Source: Comamonadaceae bacterium (lineage in GTDB: Bacteria > Pseudomonadota > Gammaproteobacteria > Burkholderiales > Burkholderiaceae_C). From it: 7,446 bases of DNA. The notes below the pieces were generated by a model. That model was not told the DNA's origin. It did not search any database and saw only the letters and a program-made list of their open reading frames with translations. The DNA is taken from positions 1-7,446 of the forward strand of contig CANHKH010000165.1 in the NCBI GenBank assembly GCA_947460165.1. The letters run 5' to 3'. Made by a program: the position numbers and the translations under genes. Below, in pieces: positions 1 through 6,874 of this stretch. The stretch's first letter is position 1. Every line of letters begins with the position of its first letter.

Positions 1-483
1 GAGGGCACGGGTGCGCCCAATGGCATTGTGGCCGGCCAGGCCTGGGAATGCGAGCCGCGGGTGCAGCTGGGTCAGTACCAGCGGGCCAAGACCGGCGCGC
101 TGTTTGTCACCGCCACCTGTGCGGGCGCCCAGGCTGCCGGGGCCGACCCCGCCCCCTGGCGCGCGCTGGGTGAATGCCTGGGCGAGGCCTACCAAGTGGC
201 CGACGACATCCGCGACGTGATGGGCGCCGAACAACTGGGCAAGCCCACCGGGCAAGACGCCCAGCATGGCCGCCCCAGCACCGCCGCCGACTTAGGGCTG
301 GTGGGCGCGGTGGAGCATTTCCGCCAGCTCATGGCCTCGGCCATTGCCTCGGTGCCCGCCTGCCCCAGCCAAGCGGCGCTGCGCCAGCTGGTGCATGCCG
401 AATCCGAGCGCTTGCTGCCCAAAAGCGCCTCTGAACAAATTGACCGCCATCAGGCGGCCTTGCACCAGAAGGTCAGCGCTTGA
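1..483 (+). CDS. crtE: Geranylgeranyl diphosphate synthase, C-terminal part (5' end outside window)
   Basis: Reading frame 1 is open from the first base, so this is the C-terminal 160 residues of a longer protein. CrtE condenses isopentenyl diphosphate with allylic diphosphates to make geranylgeranyl diphosphate, the C20 precursor of carotenoids and of the bacteriochlorophyll tail. The second aspartate-rich motif, DDIRD, which binds Mg-diphosphate in trans-isoprenyl diphosphate synthases, is at bases 202-216. Before it are the conserved GIVAGQAW segment and the YQRAKTGALF segment, whose Lys-Thr is typical of the family. The first Asp-rich motif is not in the window. The stop overlaps the TTG start of crtF, so the two are probably translationally coupled. 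Its place directly before crtF fits CrtE rather than the related farnesyl synthase IspA, which is normally outside the photosynthesis cluster. Confidence 0.9.
   Translation, partial: EGTGAPNGIVAGQAWECEPRVQLGQYQRAKTGALFVTATCAGAQAAGADPAPWRALGECLGEAYQVADDIRDVMGAEQLGKPTGQDAQHGRPSTAADLGLVGAVEHFRQLMASAIASVPACPSQAALRQLVHAESERLLPKSASEQIDRHQAALHQKVSA
467..472 (+). promoter_or_regulatory. Ribosome binding site for crtF (decides a TTG start)
   Basis: AGAAGG lies seven bases before a TTG codon at 480-482. It is inside the end of crtE. The first in-frame ATG, at 540, has only a GC-rich run (cgcgcgcgc) in front of it and no purine-rich site, so the TTG start is preferred. Confidence 0.55.
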
Positions 484-1628
484 CCCCCGCCACCGCCCCT
501 GCACCGGTCCAGGCCAGCTCGGGCGGCCTGCGCGCGCGCATGGACCGCTGGATGACAGACCCGCGGCTGTACCGCTGGGCGCTGCGCAACCCCGTGGGGC
601 GTTGGATATCGGCCAGGCGCGCCAAAGGCTTGTTCGAACTGATGGCTGGCTTTGTGCACAGCCAGGTGCTGCTGGCCTGTGTGCGCCTGCGCTTGCTGGA
701 AGCGGTGCTGGCCCAGCCCCGCAGCGCCCAAGAACTCGCCAGCCTGACCCGTGTCAACCCTGAATCCCTGCAAAAGCTGCTGGACGCCGCCCTGTCCTTG
801 AAGTTGCTGGACAGGCGCACGGGCGGGCTTTACGGCCTGGGCGCCCTGGGCGCACCCGTGGTGGCCCACGAGGGCCTGCGCGCCATGATCGAGCACAACG
901 CGCTGCTCTACGCCGACATGCAAGACCCCTTGGCACTCTTGCAAGCGCCCCAAGACGCCAGCATGCACGCCTACTGGCCATATGCGGCCCAAGAAAACAG
1001 CCAGCGCCAAGCCAGGCAAAGCCCGGAACAAGTGGCCCGCTACAGCGCGCTCATGGCCAGCTCGCAGCGCTTTGTCATTGAGGAACTGCTGGCCAGCTAC
1101 CCCTTTGCCAAGCACCGCCGCGTGCTCGACGTCGGTGGCGGCCAGGGCGGCTGGGTCAGCGAGCTGGCCCGCCATCAACCCGCGCTGGAGCTCATGCTGT
1201 TCGACTTGCCGCCTGTGGCCGAGCTGGCCCGGGACAAAGTGGCGCAAGCGGGCCTGGCCCAGCGCATCACGGTGCATGGCGGCAGCTTCACTGAAAACCC
1301 CCTGCCCCCGGGCGCCGACCTGGTGACCCTGCTGCGGGTGGCCCATGACCACTCCGACGAGGTGGTGCGGGGGCTGATGCGCGCTATTTTTGAGGCCCTG
1401 GCACCCGGCGGCACCTTGCTGCTGGCCGAGCCCATGGCCCAGGCCGCAGGCAGCGCCACGGGTGACGCCTACTTTCATTTTTACCTGCTGGCCATGGGCG
1501 AAGGCAGGCTGCGCACCGCCGCCCAGTTGCACGGCCTCATGGCCGAAGCCGGTTTTGTGGGTTTGCGTCAAATCCCCAACCCCATGCCGCTGCACGCCAG
1601 CCTGCTGACCGGCCAAAAACCGGTTTGA
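480..1628 (+). CDS. crtF: Carotenoid O-methyltransferase (demethylspheroidene / hydroxyneurosporene methyltransferase)
   Basis: CrtF moves a methyl group from S-adenosylmethionine to the tertiary hydroxyl of acyclic carotenoids, giving the methoxy group of the spheroidene or spirilloxanthin series. The 382-residue product has the layout of plant-type O-methyltransferases: an N-terminal helical dimerisation region (about residues 45-140, with the CrtF-like string AKGLFELMAGFVHSQVLLAC) and a Rossmann methyltransferase domain. SAM motif I is VLDVGGGQGGW at residues 215-225. RVAHDHSDE follows, with H289, D290 and H291 in the place of the usual HDW/HDH catalytic signature. The TTG start overlaps the crtE stop in TTGA and has AGAAGG seven bases ahead. 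The alternative ATG at 540 would remove 20 Ala/Pro-rich residues, and I cannot exclude it. The length is close to known CrtF proteins (about 380-390 residues). Confidence 0.9.
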   Translation: MTPATAPAPVQASSGGLRARMDRWMTDPRLYRWALRNPVGRWISARRAKGLFELMAGFVHSQVLLACVRLRLLEAVLAQPRSAQELASLTRVNPESLQKLLDAALSLKLLDRRTGGLYGLGALGAPVVAHEGLRAMIEHNALLYADMQDPLALLQAPQDASMHAYWPYAAQENSQRQARQSPEQVARYSALMASSQRFVIEELLASYPFAKHRRVLDVGGGQGGWVSELARHQPALELMLFDLPPVAELARDKVAQAGLAQRITVHGGSFTENPLPPGADLVTLLRVAHDHSDEVVRGLMRAIFEALAPGGTLLLAEPMAQAAGSATGDAYFHFYLLAMGEGRLRTAAQLHGLMAEAGFVGLRQIPNPMPLHASLLTGQKPV

Positions 1629-1671
1629 GATCAGTGTTTACCCTTAAATTTGCCCAAGAATCGAGCAAATG

Positions 1672-1689
1672 CGTCAAGTAAATTTGACA
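1672..1689 (+). promoter_or_regulatory. PpsR/CrtJ-type operator, upstream half-degenerate copy
   Basis: CGTCAAGTAAATTTGACA fits TGT-N12-ACA with one mismatch (CGT for TGT), and its arms form the inverted repeat GTCAA / TTGAC. It covers the -35 hexamer TTGACA (1684-1689). TGT-N12-ACA is the established target of the redox- and light-responsive repressor PpsR (CrtJ) in purple bacteria. The fit in position, exactly 8 bp before a perfect copy, makes chance unlikely. Confidence 0.7.
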
Positions 1690-1711
1690 CAATAAACTGT
1701 AAGTCTAAGAT
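1684..1711 (+). promoter_or_regulatory. Sigma70-type promoter of the bchC operon
   Basis: The -35 hexamer TTGACA (1684-1689) is a perfect consensus match. After a 16-bp spacer comes TAAGAT (1706-1711), which matches four of six bases of TATAAT. It lies in the only AT-rich gap between crtF and bchC. Transcription would start near 1717-1719, at or just before the bchC ATG. Both hexamers are overlapped by PpsR/CrtJ-type operators, the arrangement described for bchC of Rhodobacter capsulatus. Transcripts from crtEF may also read through, as in the known superoperon. Confidence 0.75.
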
Positions 1712-1715
1712 GACA
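1698..1715 (+). promoter_or_regulatory. PpsR/CrtJ operator, perfect TGT-N12-ACA
   Basis: TGTAAGTCTAAGATGACA is an exact TGT-N12-ACA palindrome. It covers the -10 hexamer (1706-1711) and ends three bases before the bchC ATG. It is separated by 8 bp from the upstream site at 1672-1689. Paired sites at this spacing allow cooperative binding by PpsR/CrtJ and block RNA polymerase under oxygen, as shown in Rhodobacter. Repression here is inferred from that precedent. Confidence 0.8.
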
Positions 1716-1718
1716 CAC

Positions 1719-2675
1719 ATGGATTCCTCAGCCATCGTCTTCCGCAGTCCCCGCCAATTGGCCGTGGAAAAGCTGGCCCTGCAAGCCCCGCGCACCGGCG
1801 ACATTGAGGTCGAAGTGAGCTTCAGCGGCATCAGCACTGGCACCGAGCGCTTGCTCTGGGACGGCAGCATGCCCGCCTTCCCCGGCATGGGCTATCCCCT
1901 GGTGCCTGGTTACGAAACAGTCGGCACCATCACCAGCGTGCACCAATTGCCCGAAAGCTGTGACCTGAAAGTGGGCGACACGGTGTTTGTGCCCGGCTCG
2001 CAGTGCTTTGAGGGCGTGCACAACCTCTTTGGTGGCGCCGGTGCCCGTCTGGTGGTGCCCCATGGCCGCGTGGTGCGCGTGGCCGACCACCTGGGCACCC
2101 AGGCCTGCCTGCTGGCCCTGGCCGCCACGGCCTACCACAGCGTGGCGCTGGGCGGCACGCGCGAGCCTGCCACACCACCCTCGCTCATCATTGGCCACGG
2201 CATCATGGGCCGCCTCTTGGCACGCCTGACAGTGGCTGCGGGACTGCCCGCGCCCACCGTGTGGGAAACCAGCGCCGCCCGCCGCCAAAGCGGCGAGAGC
2301 TACCCGGTGATTCACCCGGACGAAGACGACCGCCGCGACTACGCCGCCATTTACGACGTCAGCGGCGACGCCAACATCCTGGACCGCGTGATTCCTCGCC
2401 TGCGCCCGGGCGGTGAGGTGGTGCTGGCAGGCTTTTACAAAGAACAAATTTCCTTCGCCTACGCCCCGGCCTTCATGCGTGAAGCCCAAATCCGCGTGGC
2501 CGCCGAATGGAAAAAGGCCGATCTGCTGGCCGTGAATGAATTGGTCCACACCGGGGTGCTCAGCCTCGATGGTTTGATCACACACACCCAGACCCCTGGG
2601 CAGGCGCACGAAGCCTATGAAGTGGCTTTTGGCGACCCGCAGTGCCTCAAGATGATTTTGGATTGGAGACATTGA
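1719..2675 (+). CDS. bchC: 3-(1-hydroxyethyl) bacteriochlorophyllide a dehydrogenase
   Basis: BchC oxidises the C3 hydroxyethyl group of the bacteriochlorin to acetyl, a late step of bacteriochlorophyll a synthesis. The 318-residue product starts MDSSAIVFRSPRQ and carries the BchC hallmark GISTGTERLLWDG followed by MPAFPGMGYPLVPGYE, so it belongs to the medium-chain dehydrogenase-like group. The dinucleotide-binding glycine motif GHGIMG is at residues 159-164. The frame is open upstream to a TTG at 1650, but that stretch is the promoter and operator region. An in-frame ATG at 1710 is also possible, adding only MTH, but it lies inside the -10 box. I chose ATG 1719 because it matches the usual N-terminus and lies where transcription should begin. 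The stop shares one base with the bchX start (TGATG). The length is close to known BchC proteins (about 310-320). Confidence 0.93.
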   Translation: MDSSAIVFRSPRQLAVEKLALQAPRTGDIEVEVSFSGISTGTERLLWDGSMPAFPGMGYPLVPGYETVGTITSVHQLPESCDLKVGDTVFVPGSQCFEGVHNLFGGAGARLVVPHGRVVRVADHLGTQACLLALAATAYHSVALGGTREPATPPSLIIGHGIMGRLLARLTVAAGLPAPTVWETSAARRQSGESYPVIHPDEDDRRDYAAIYDVSGDANILDRVIPRLRPGGEVVLAGFYKEQISFAYAPAFMREAQIRVAAEWKKADLLAVNELVHTGVLSLDGLITHTQTPGQAHEAYEVAFGDPQCLKMILDWRH

Positions 2676-3697
2676 TGACCGCTTCCGCCACCAATTTGGC
2701 ACCCGGCCAAGTTCAAACCGTGAAATTTGTGGAGAGCCTGCGCCGCGAAGCCGCGCATGAGCCCGACCCGGTACACACCGGTGAAATCAAAAAAGAGACG
2801 CAGATCATCGCCATCTACGGCAAAGGCGGCATTGGCAAAAGCTTCACGCTGGCCAACCTGTCCTACATGATGGCCCAGCAAGGCAAAAAAGTGCTGCTGA
2901 TCGGCTGCGACCCCAAGAGCGATACCACCAGCTTGCTCTTTGGCGGCAAAGCCTGCCCCACCATCATTGAGACCTCGTCCAAGAAAAAACTCGCCGGCGA
3001 GACCGTGGCCATTGGCGATGTGTGCTTCAAGCGCGACGGTGTGTACGCCATGGAGTTGGGCGGCCCTGAAGTCGGTCGCGGCTGCGGTGGGCGCGGCATC
3101 ATCCACGGTTTTGAGACCATGGAAAAGCTGGGCTTTCATGAGTGGGGCTTTGACTTTGTCTTGCTCGACTTCTTGGGCGACGTGGTCTGCGGCGGCTTTG
3201 GTCTGCCGATTGCCCGCGACATGTGCCAAAAAGTCATCGTCGTGGCCAGCAACGACCTGCAATCGCTCTACGTGGCCAACAACGTGTGCTCGGCTGTGGA
3301 GTACTTCCGCAAACTGGGTGGCAACGTGGGCGTGGCCGGCGTGGTGATCAACAAGGATGACGGCACCGGCGAGGCCGCCGCCTTTGCCCAGTCCGTGGGC
3401 ATTCCCATCTTGGCCGCCATCCCCGCCAACGAAGACATTCGCCGCAAGAGCGCCAGCTACGAAATCATCGGCCGGCCTGACGGCGAATGGGGCCCGCTGT
3501 TTGCTGGACTGGCGCAAAACGTGGCCGACGCGCCACCCGTGCGCCCCACACCCATGACGCAAGACGGTTTGCTGGGTCTCTTCAGCGCCGACACCGTGGG
3601 CCGCAACGTGGTGCTGGAGCCAGCCACCGAATTTGACATGTGCGGTGTCACCAGCACCACCAAGCCGTCGCTTGAAGTGATTTACGACGCCGCCTGA
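2675..3697 (+). CDS. bchX: Chlorophyllide a reductase, iron protein subunit X
   Basis: BchX is the NifH/BchL-like ATPase that passes electrons one at a time to BchY-BchZ, driven by ATP, so that chlorophyllide a is reduced at ring B. The 340-residue product has the P-loop YGKGGIGKS (G49 to S56). Two cysteines, C137 (in GRGCGGRGII) and C172 (in GDVVCGGFG), can hold the [4Fe-4S] cluster shared across the homodimer; their 35-residue spacing matches NifH-type proteins. Following C172, the text reads as BchX rather than BchL. The N-terminal 40 residues before the ATPase core are an extension typical of BchX. The ATG lies within TGATG at the bchC stop, with GGAG at 2665-2668, six bases ahead, so translation is probably coupled to bchC. 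An in-frame upstream start at 2642 lies inside bchC and is not needed. Confidence 0.96.
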   Translation: MTASATNLAPGQVQTVKFVESLRREAAHEPDPVHTGEIKKETQIIAIYGKGGIGKSFTLANLSYMMAQQGKKVLLIGCDPKSDTTSLLFGGKACPTIIETSSKKKLAGETVAIGDVCFKRDGVYAMELGGPEVGRGCGGRGIIHGFETMEKLGFHEWGFDFVLLDFLGDVVCGGFGLPIARDMCQKVIVVASNDLQSLYVANNVCSAVEYFRKLGGNVGVAGVVINKDDGTGEAAAFAQSVGIPILAAIPANEDIRRKSASYEIIGRPDGEWGPLFAGLAQNVADAPPVRPTPMTQDGLLGLFSADTVGRNVVLEPATEFDMCGVTSTTKPSLEVIYDAA

Positions 3698-3710
3698 AAG
3701 CATTTCAGCC

Positions 3711-5240
3711 ATGGCCAACATCATCCCCATCACCCCCGTCAAAGCCGAACCAGCTGTGGATGGCATGGGCTGCCACGCCGGCAGCGCGTTGATGCAACAA
3801 GCCGCAAGCGCTGCGGGCAAGAGCGAGGTGCTCAGCCAGTACGCGGCCGACTACCCCAAAGGGCCGCACGACCAGCCGCAAAGCATGTGCCCGGCCTTTG
3901 GCTCGCTGCGCGTGGGCCTGCGCATGCGGCGCACCGCCACCATCTTGTCGGGCTCGGCCTGCTGCGTGTACGGCTTGACCTTCACCTCGCATTTTTACGG
4001 CGCCCGCCGCAGCGTGGGCTACGTGCCGTTCAACTCCGAGACCTTGGTCACCGGCAAGCTGTTTGAAGACATCCGCGAGACCGTGCACGCCCAGGCCGAT
4101 CCGGCGAAGTTAGATGCCATCGTCATCATCAATTTGTGCGTGCCCACGGCCAGCGGCGTGCCGCTGCAATTGCTGCCTCCATCCATCAACGGGGTGCGCA
4201 TCATAGGCATTGACGTGCCCGGCTTTGGCGTGCCCACGCATGCCGAGGCCAAAGACGTGTTGACTGGCGCCATGCTGCGCTACGCCCGCCAAGAAATCAT
4301 GGCCGGCCCCGTGGCTGCCCCACGCCAGGCCCGCTCGGACAAGCCCACCATCACGCTGCTCGGCGAGATGTTCCCGGCCGACCCCATGTTCATTGGCCAG
4401 ATGCTGGCCCCCATGGACCTGGCCGTGGGCACGGTGGCGCCCACCCGCGAATGGCGCGAGTTGTACTCCGCCCTGGACGGCGCGGCCGTCGCTGCCATCC
4501 ACCCCTTCTACACCGCCTCCATCCGCGAGTTTGAGGCCGCCGGCCGGCCCATCATTGGCTCGGCCCCGGTGGGCATAGACGGCACCCACGACTGGCTGGG
4601 CGCCATTGGCCGCGCCACCGGCGTGGCCCAAGCCAAGATTGACGCTGCACGCAACCAGGCCCTGGCCGCCATTCGGGGCGTGCTGGCCCACACCAAGATC
4701 AACGGGCGCATCACCTTGAGCGGCTACGAGGGCTCTGAACTCTTGGTGGCTCGCTGGCTGGTGGAATGCGGCGCCGACCTGCGCTACGTGGGCTCGGCCT
4801 GCCCGGCCACCGCCTGGAACGCCCATGACGCGGCCTGGCTGCAAGCCAAGGGCGTGCATGTGCAGTTCCGCGCCTCGCTGGAACAAGACTTGGCCGCCAT
4901 TCAAGAATTCAAACCCAACCTGGCCATTGGCACCACACCCGTGGTGCAGTTCGCCAAAGAAGCGGCCATCCCGTCGCTGTACTTCACCAACTTGATCTCT
5001 GCGCGCCCTCTGATGGGTGCGGCGGCGGCAGGCTCGCTGGTGCAAGTCATCAACGGCGCCATGGGCAATAAAGCCCGCTTTGACACCATGAACGACTTTT
5101 TTGGCGACGTGGGCAAGGCCGACCAAGCCGGTGTATGGACAGAGGTGCCGCAAACGCACCCCGACTTTCGCGCCGACATGAAGCGCCAACGCGAAAAGCA
5201 GGCCAAAAAGCGTGCGGCGCAGGAGGCCATCGGATCATGA
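3711..5240 (+). CDS. bchY: Chlorophyllide a reductase subunit Y
   Basis: BchY is one half of the NifDK-like catalytic component (BchY-BchZ) of chlorophyllide a reductase. The 509-residue product has the expected N-terminal cysteines: C21 (GMGCHAG), C60 (SMCPAFG) and the pair C84-C85 (SACCVYG). Homologues supply three ligands of the inter-subunit [4Fe-4S] cluster from BchY; C60, one of C84/C85, and C21 are the natural candidates here, though I assign them only by position. The string TLLGEMFPADPMFIGQML and the later EGSELLVARWLVECGADLRYVG are typical of the nitrogenase-like fold. The start ATG lies 13 bases after bchX, with only a weak GAAAG ahead. The C-terminus is very basic (KRQREKQAKKRAAQ). 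Its stop overlaps the bchZ start in ATGA. Confidence 0.95.
   Translation: MANIIPITPVKAEPAVDGMGCHAGSALMQQAASAAGKSEVLSQYAADYPKGPHDQPQSMCPAFGSLRVGLRMRRTATILSGSACCVYGLTFTSHFYGARRSVGYVPFNSETLVTGKLFEDIRETVHAQADPAKLDAIVIINLCVPTASGVPLQLLPPSINGVRIIGIDVPGFGVPTHAEAKDVLTGAMLRYARQEIMAGPVAAPRQARSDKPTITLLGEMFPADPMFIGQMLAPMDLAVGTVAPTREWRELYSALDGAAVAAIHPFYTASIREFEAAGRPIIGSAPVGIDGTHDWLGAIGRATGVAQAKIDAARNQALAAIRGVLAHTKINGRITLSGYEGSELLVARWLVECGADLRYVGSACPATAWNAHDAAWLQAKGVHVQFRASLEQDLAAIQEFKPNLAIGTTPVVQFAKEAAIPSLYFTNLISARPLMGAAAAGSLVQVINGAMGNKARFDTMNDFFGDVGKADQAGVWTEVPQTHPDFRADMKRQREKQAKKRAAQEAIGS
5221..5226 (+). promoter_or_regulatory. Ribosome binding site of bchZ
   Basis: AGGAGG is a perfect anti-16S match, ten bases before the ATG at 5237 and inside the end of bchY. 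It supports the ATG 5237 start over the later in-frame ATG at 5267, which lacks such a site. Confidence 0.7.
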
Positions 5241-6733
5241 GCGATAAGCCCACACCCAAACCACCGATGAACTACGTCATCGACCACGACCGCGCAGGCG
5301 GTTACTGGGGTGCGGTGTATGTGTTCACGGCCATCAAGGGCCTGCAGGTGGTGATTGACGGCCCGGTGGGATGCGAAAACCTGCCTGTGACCAGCGTGCT
5401 GCATTACACAGACGCCCTGCCCCCGCATGAGTTGCCCATTGTGGTGACCGGCCTGGCCGAAGAGCAACTGGGCCGCGAAGGCACAGAAGGCGCCATGAAA
5501 AAGGCCCACGCCGTGCTGGACCCGGACCTGCCCGCCGTGGTGGTGACCGGCTCGATCGCCGAGATGATTGGCGGCGGCGTCACGCCCGAGGGCACCAACC
5601 TGATGCGCTTTTTGCCACGCACGATTGACGAGGACCAGTGGCAGTGCGCCAACCGCGCCATGATGTGGCTGTGGACCGAGTACGGCATGAAAAAAGTGCC
5701 TGCCCGCAAGCGCAAAGAAGGCGAAAAGCCACGCGTCAACATCATTGGCCCGTGCTACGGCAACTTCAACAGTGCCAGCGACGTGGCCGAAATCCGCCGC
5801 CTGGTGCAAGGCATAGGTGCCGACATCAACCTGACCTTTCCGCTGGGCAGCCACCTGGCCGAAGTCTCGCAACTGGTGGAGGCCGACGCCAACATCTGCA
5901 TGTACCGCGAGTTCGGCCGCATGCTCTGCGAGGCGCTGGACCGGCCCTACCTGCAAGCGCCCATTGGCCTGCACAGCACCACCGCTTTTTTACGCAAGCT
6001 CGGAGAAATTCTGGGCCTGGACCCTGAGCCCTTCATTGAGCGCGAGAAGCACACCACCTTGAAACCGGTGTGGGACCTGTGGCGCTCGGTGACACAAGAT
6101 TTTTTTGCCACCGCCAGCTTTGCCGTGGTGGCCACCGACACCTACACGCGCGGCTTGAAAAGCTTTCTGGAAGGCGAGATGGGTTTGCCCTGCCGCTTTG
6201 CCGTCTCGCGCCTGGCGGGTCAAAAAACCGACAACGCCGCCATCCGCGAGCTGGTGCAAAAGCAGACGCCGCTGATTTTGTTTGGCAGCTACAACGAACG
6301 CATGTATTTGGCCGAAGCAGGAAGCACAGGCCCCATGCGCGCCTCTTTCATCCCTGCCTCCTTCCCAGGCGCCATCATTCGCCGCCACACCGGCACCCCC
6401 TTCATGGGCTACAGCGGAGCCAGTTACCTGATTCAAGAGGTCTGCAACGCGTTGTTTGATGCGCTGTTCCACATCTTGCCCCTGGGCACCGACATGGACA
6501 AGGCCCCGGCCACGCTCGCACGCGCGACGGAAGCGGCCACACCCTGGGAAGACCAAGCGCAAATTCGCTTGCATGCCCTGGTGGCCAGCCAACCGGTGCT
6601 GGTGCAAATTTCTGCGGCCAAGCGCTTGCGCGACCACGCCGAGCAGTTGGCGCGCGAGGCCCAGCAAACACTGGTCACCGAAGACCATGTCAGCCGCGCC
6701 GGCCTGCACATGGGCTTGGGAGAGCCCGCATGA
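5237..6733 (+). CDS. bchZ: Chlorophyllide a reductase subunit Z
   Basis: BchZ pairs with BchY to form the substrate-binding component of chlorophyllide a reductase, which receives electrons from BchX. The 498-residue product contains the signature YVIDHDRAGGYWGAVYVFTA and then the single conserved cysteine C46 in DGPVGCENLP, expected to be the fourth ligand of the [4Fe-4S] cluster shared with BchY. The C-terminal segment (about residues 445-490, VQISAAKRLRDHAEQLAREA...) resembles the small helical C-terminal domain of light-independent protochlorophyllide reductase B subunits. The ATG overlaps the bchY stop in ATGA and has AGGAGG ten bases ahead. The first ten residues (MSDKPTPKPP) extend beyond the usual start, which would be near the internal M11 at 5267. 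BchZ is followed not by pufQ but by a 141-base structured leader before pufB. Confidence 0.95.
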   Translation: MSDKPTPKPPMNYVIDHDRAGGYWGAVYVFTAIKGLQVVIDGPVGCENLPVTSVLHYTDALPPHELPIVVTGLAEEQLGREGTEGAMKKAHAVLDPDLPAVVVTGSIAEMIGGGVTPEGTNLMRFLPRTIDEDQWQCANRAMMWLWTEYGMKKVPARKRKEGEKPRVNIIGPCYGNFNSASDVAEIRRLVQGIGADINLTFPLGSHLAEVSQLVEADANICMYREFGRMLCEALDRPYLQAPIGLHSTTAFLRKLGEILGLDPEPFIEREKHTTLKPVWDLWRSVTQDFFATASFAVVATDTYTRGLKSFLEGEMGLPCRFAVSRLAGQKTDNAAIRELVQKQTPLILFGSYNERMYLAEAGSTGPMRASFIPASFPGAIIRRHTGTPFMGYSGASYLIQEVCNALFDALFHILPLGTDMDKAPATLARATEAATPWEDQAQIRLHALVASQPVLVQISAAKRLRDHAEQLAREAQQTLVTEDHVSRAGLHMGLGEPA

Positions 6734-6840
6734 AGGGGTTGAGCCTCACCTCACACATGGGCAAGCGCCTTGGCGTTTGCTTGAAGAATTTCGCAGCACT
6801 GTGTTGCGGACGCCCAGGTTGCGCGGGCTGCGCGCAACGC

Positions 6841-6858
6841 AGGCCATCCGGCCTTTTT
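6841..6858 (+). terminator. Weak terminator-like hairpin and T run before pufB
   Basis: A 5-bp stem (AGGCC at 6841-6845, GGCCT at 6850-6854) with an ATCC loop runs directly into five T bases (6854-6858). It has the outline of a Rho-independent terminator but the stem is short. It could cause partial termination or attenuation between bchZ and pufB; full termination would be surprising in a superoperon. The T run is also half of the palindrome that reaches the pufB ribosome binding site. Confidence 0.35.
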
Positions 6859-6861
6859 AAA

Positions 6862-6867
6862 AAGGAG
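6862..6867 (+). promoter_or_regulatory. Ribosome binding site of pufB
   Basis: AAGGAG lies seven bases before the ATG at 6875. Its AAGG belongs to the perfect palindrome CCTTTTTAAAAAGG (6852-6865), so a hairpin could partly hide the site. Confidence 0.8.
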
Positions 6868-6874
6868 CATTCGT

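Larger units (their letters stand above)
6734..6874 (+). promoter_or_regulatory. Structured leader between bchZ and pufB
   Basis: This 141-base gap holds no gene I can support and no pufQ-like frame. It has three potential RNA hairpins. The first, at 6761-6780, pairs GCAAGCGC with GCGTTTGC around CTTG, with one G-U pair. The second, at 6818-6838, pairs GTTGCGCG with CGCGCAAC (8 bp, perfect) around GGCTG. The third, at 6841-6854, pairs AGGCC with GGCCT around ATCC. No good sigma70 promoter or TGT-N12-ACA site was found by eye. Such structures in puf mRNA of other purple bacteria act in processing and stability; that role here is inferred. A promoter for puf could also lie inside bchZ. Confidence 0.6.

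Noticed and set aside
450..1616. Long open frame on the minus strand opposite crtF
   Set aside because: Its translation is low-complexity (His, Gln, Gly, Ala rich) and mirrors the third-position GC bias of crtF. Similar minus-strand frames lie opposite bchC, bchX, bchY and bchZ (1728-2702, 2615-3820, 4110-5189, 4901-5974) and are rejected for the same reason.
1608..1626. Possible terminator at the end of crtF (ACCGG / CCGGT around CCAAAAA)
   Set aside because: Only a 5-bp stem followed by three T bases, and it overlaps the last codons of crtF. Read-through into bchC is expected for this superoperon.
1635..1652. A third PpsR-like site beginning TGTTTACCC upstream of bchC
   Set aside because: After 12 bases the sequence is TTG rather than ACA, so only one half-site is present.
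1650..1718. Upstream TTG start giving bchC 23 more residues
   Set aside because: The stretch is the promoter and the two operators, the added residues do not resemble BchC N-termini, and no ribosome binding site precedes the TTG.
6800..6820. Possible PpsR operator in the puf leader (TGT at 6800 and 6802)
   Set aside because: Neither TGT is followed by ACA after 12 bases, and other TGTs through the leader and puf genes also fail.
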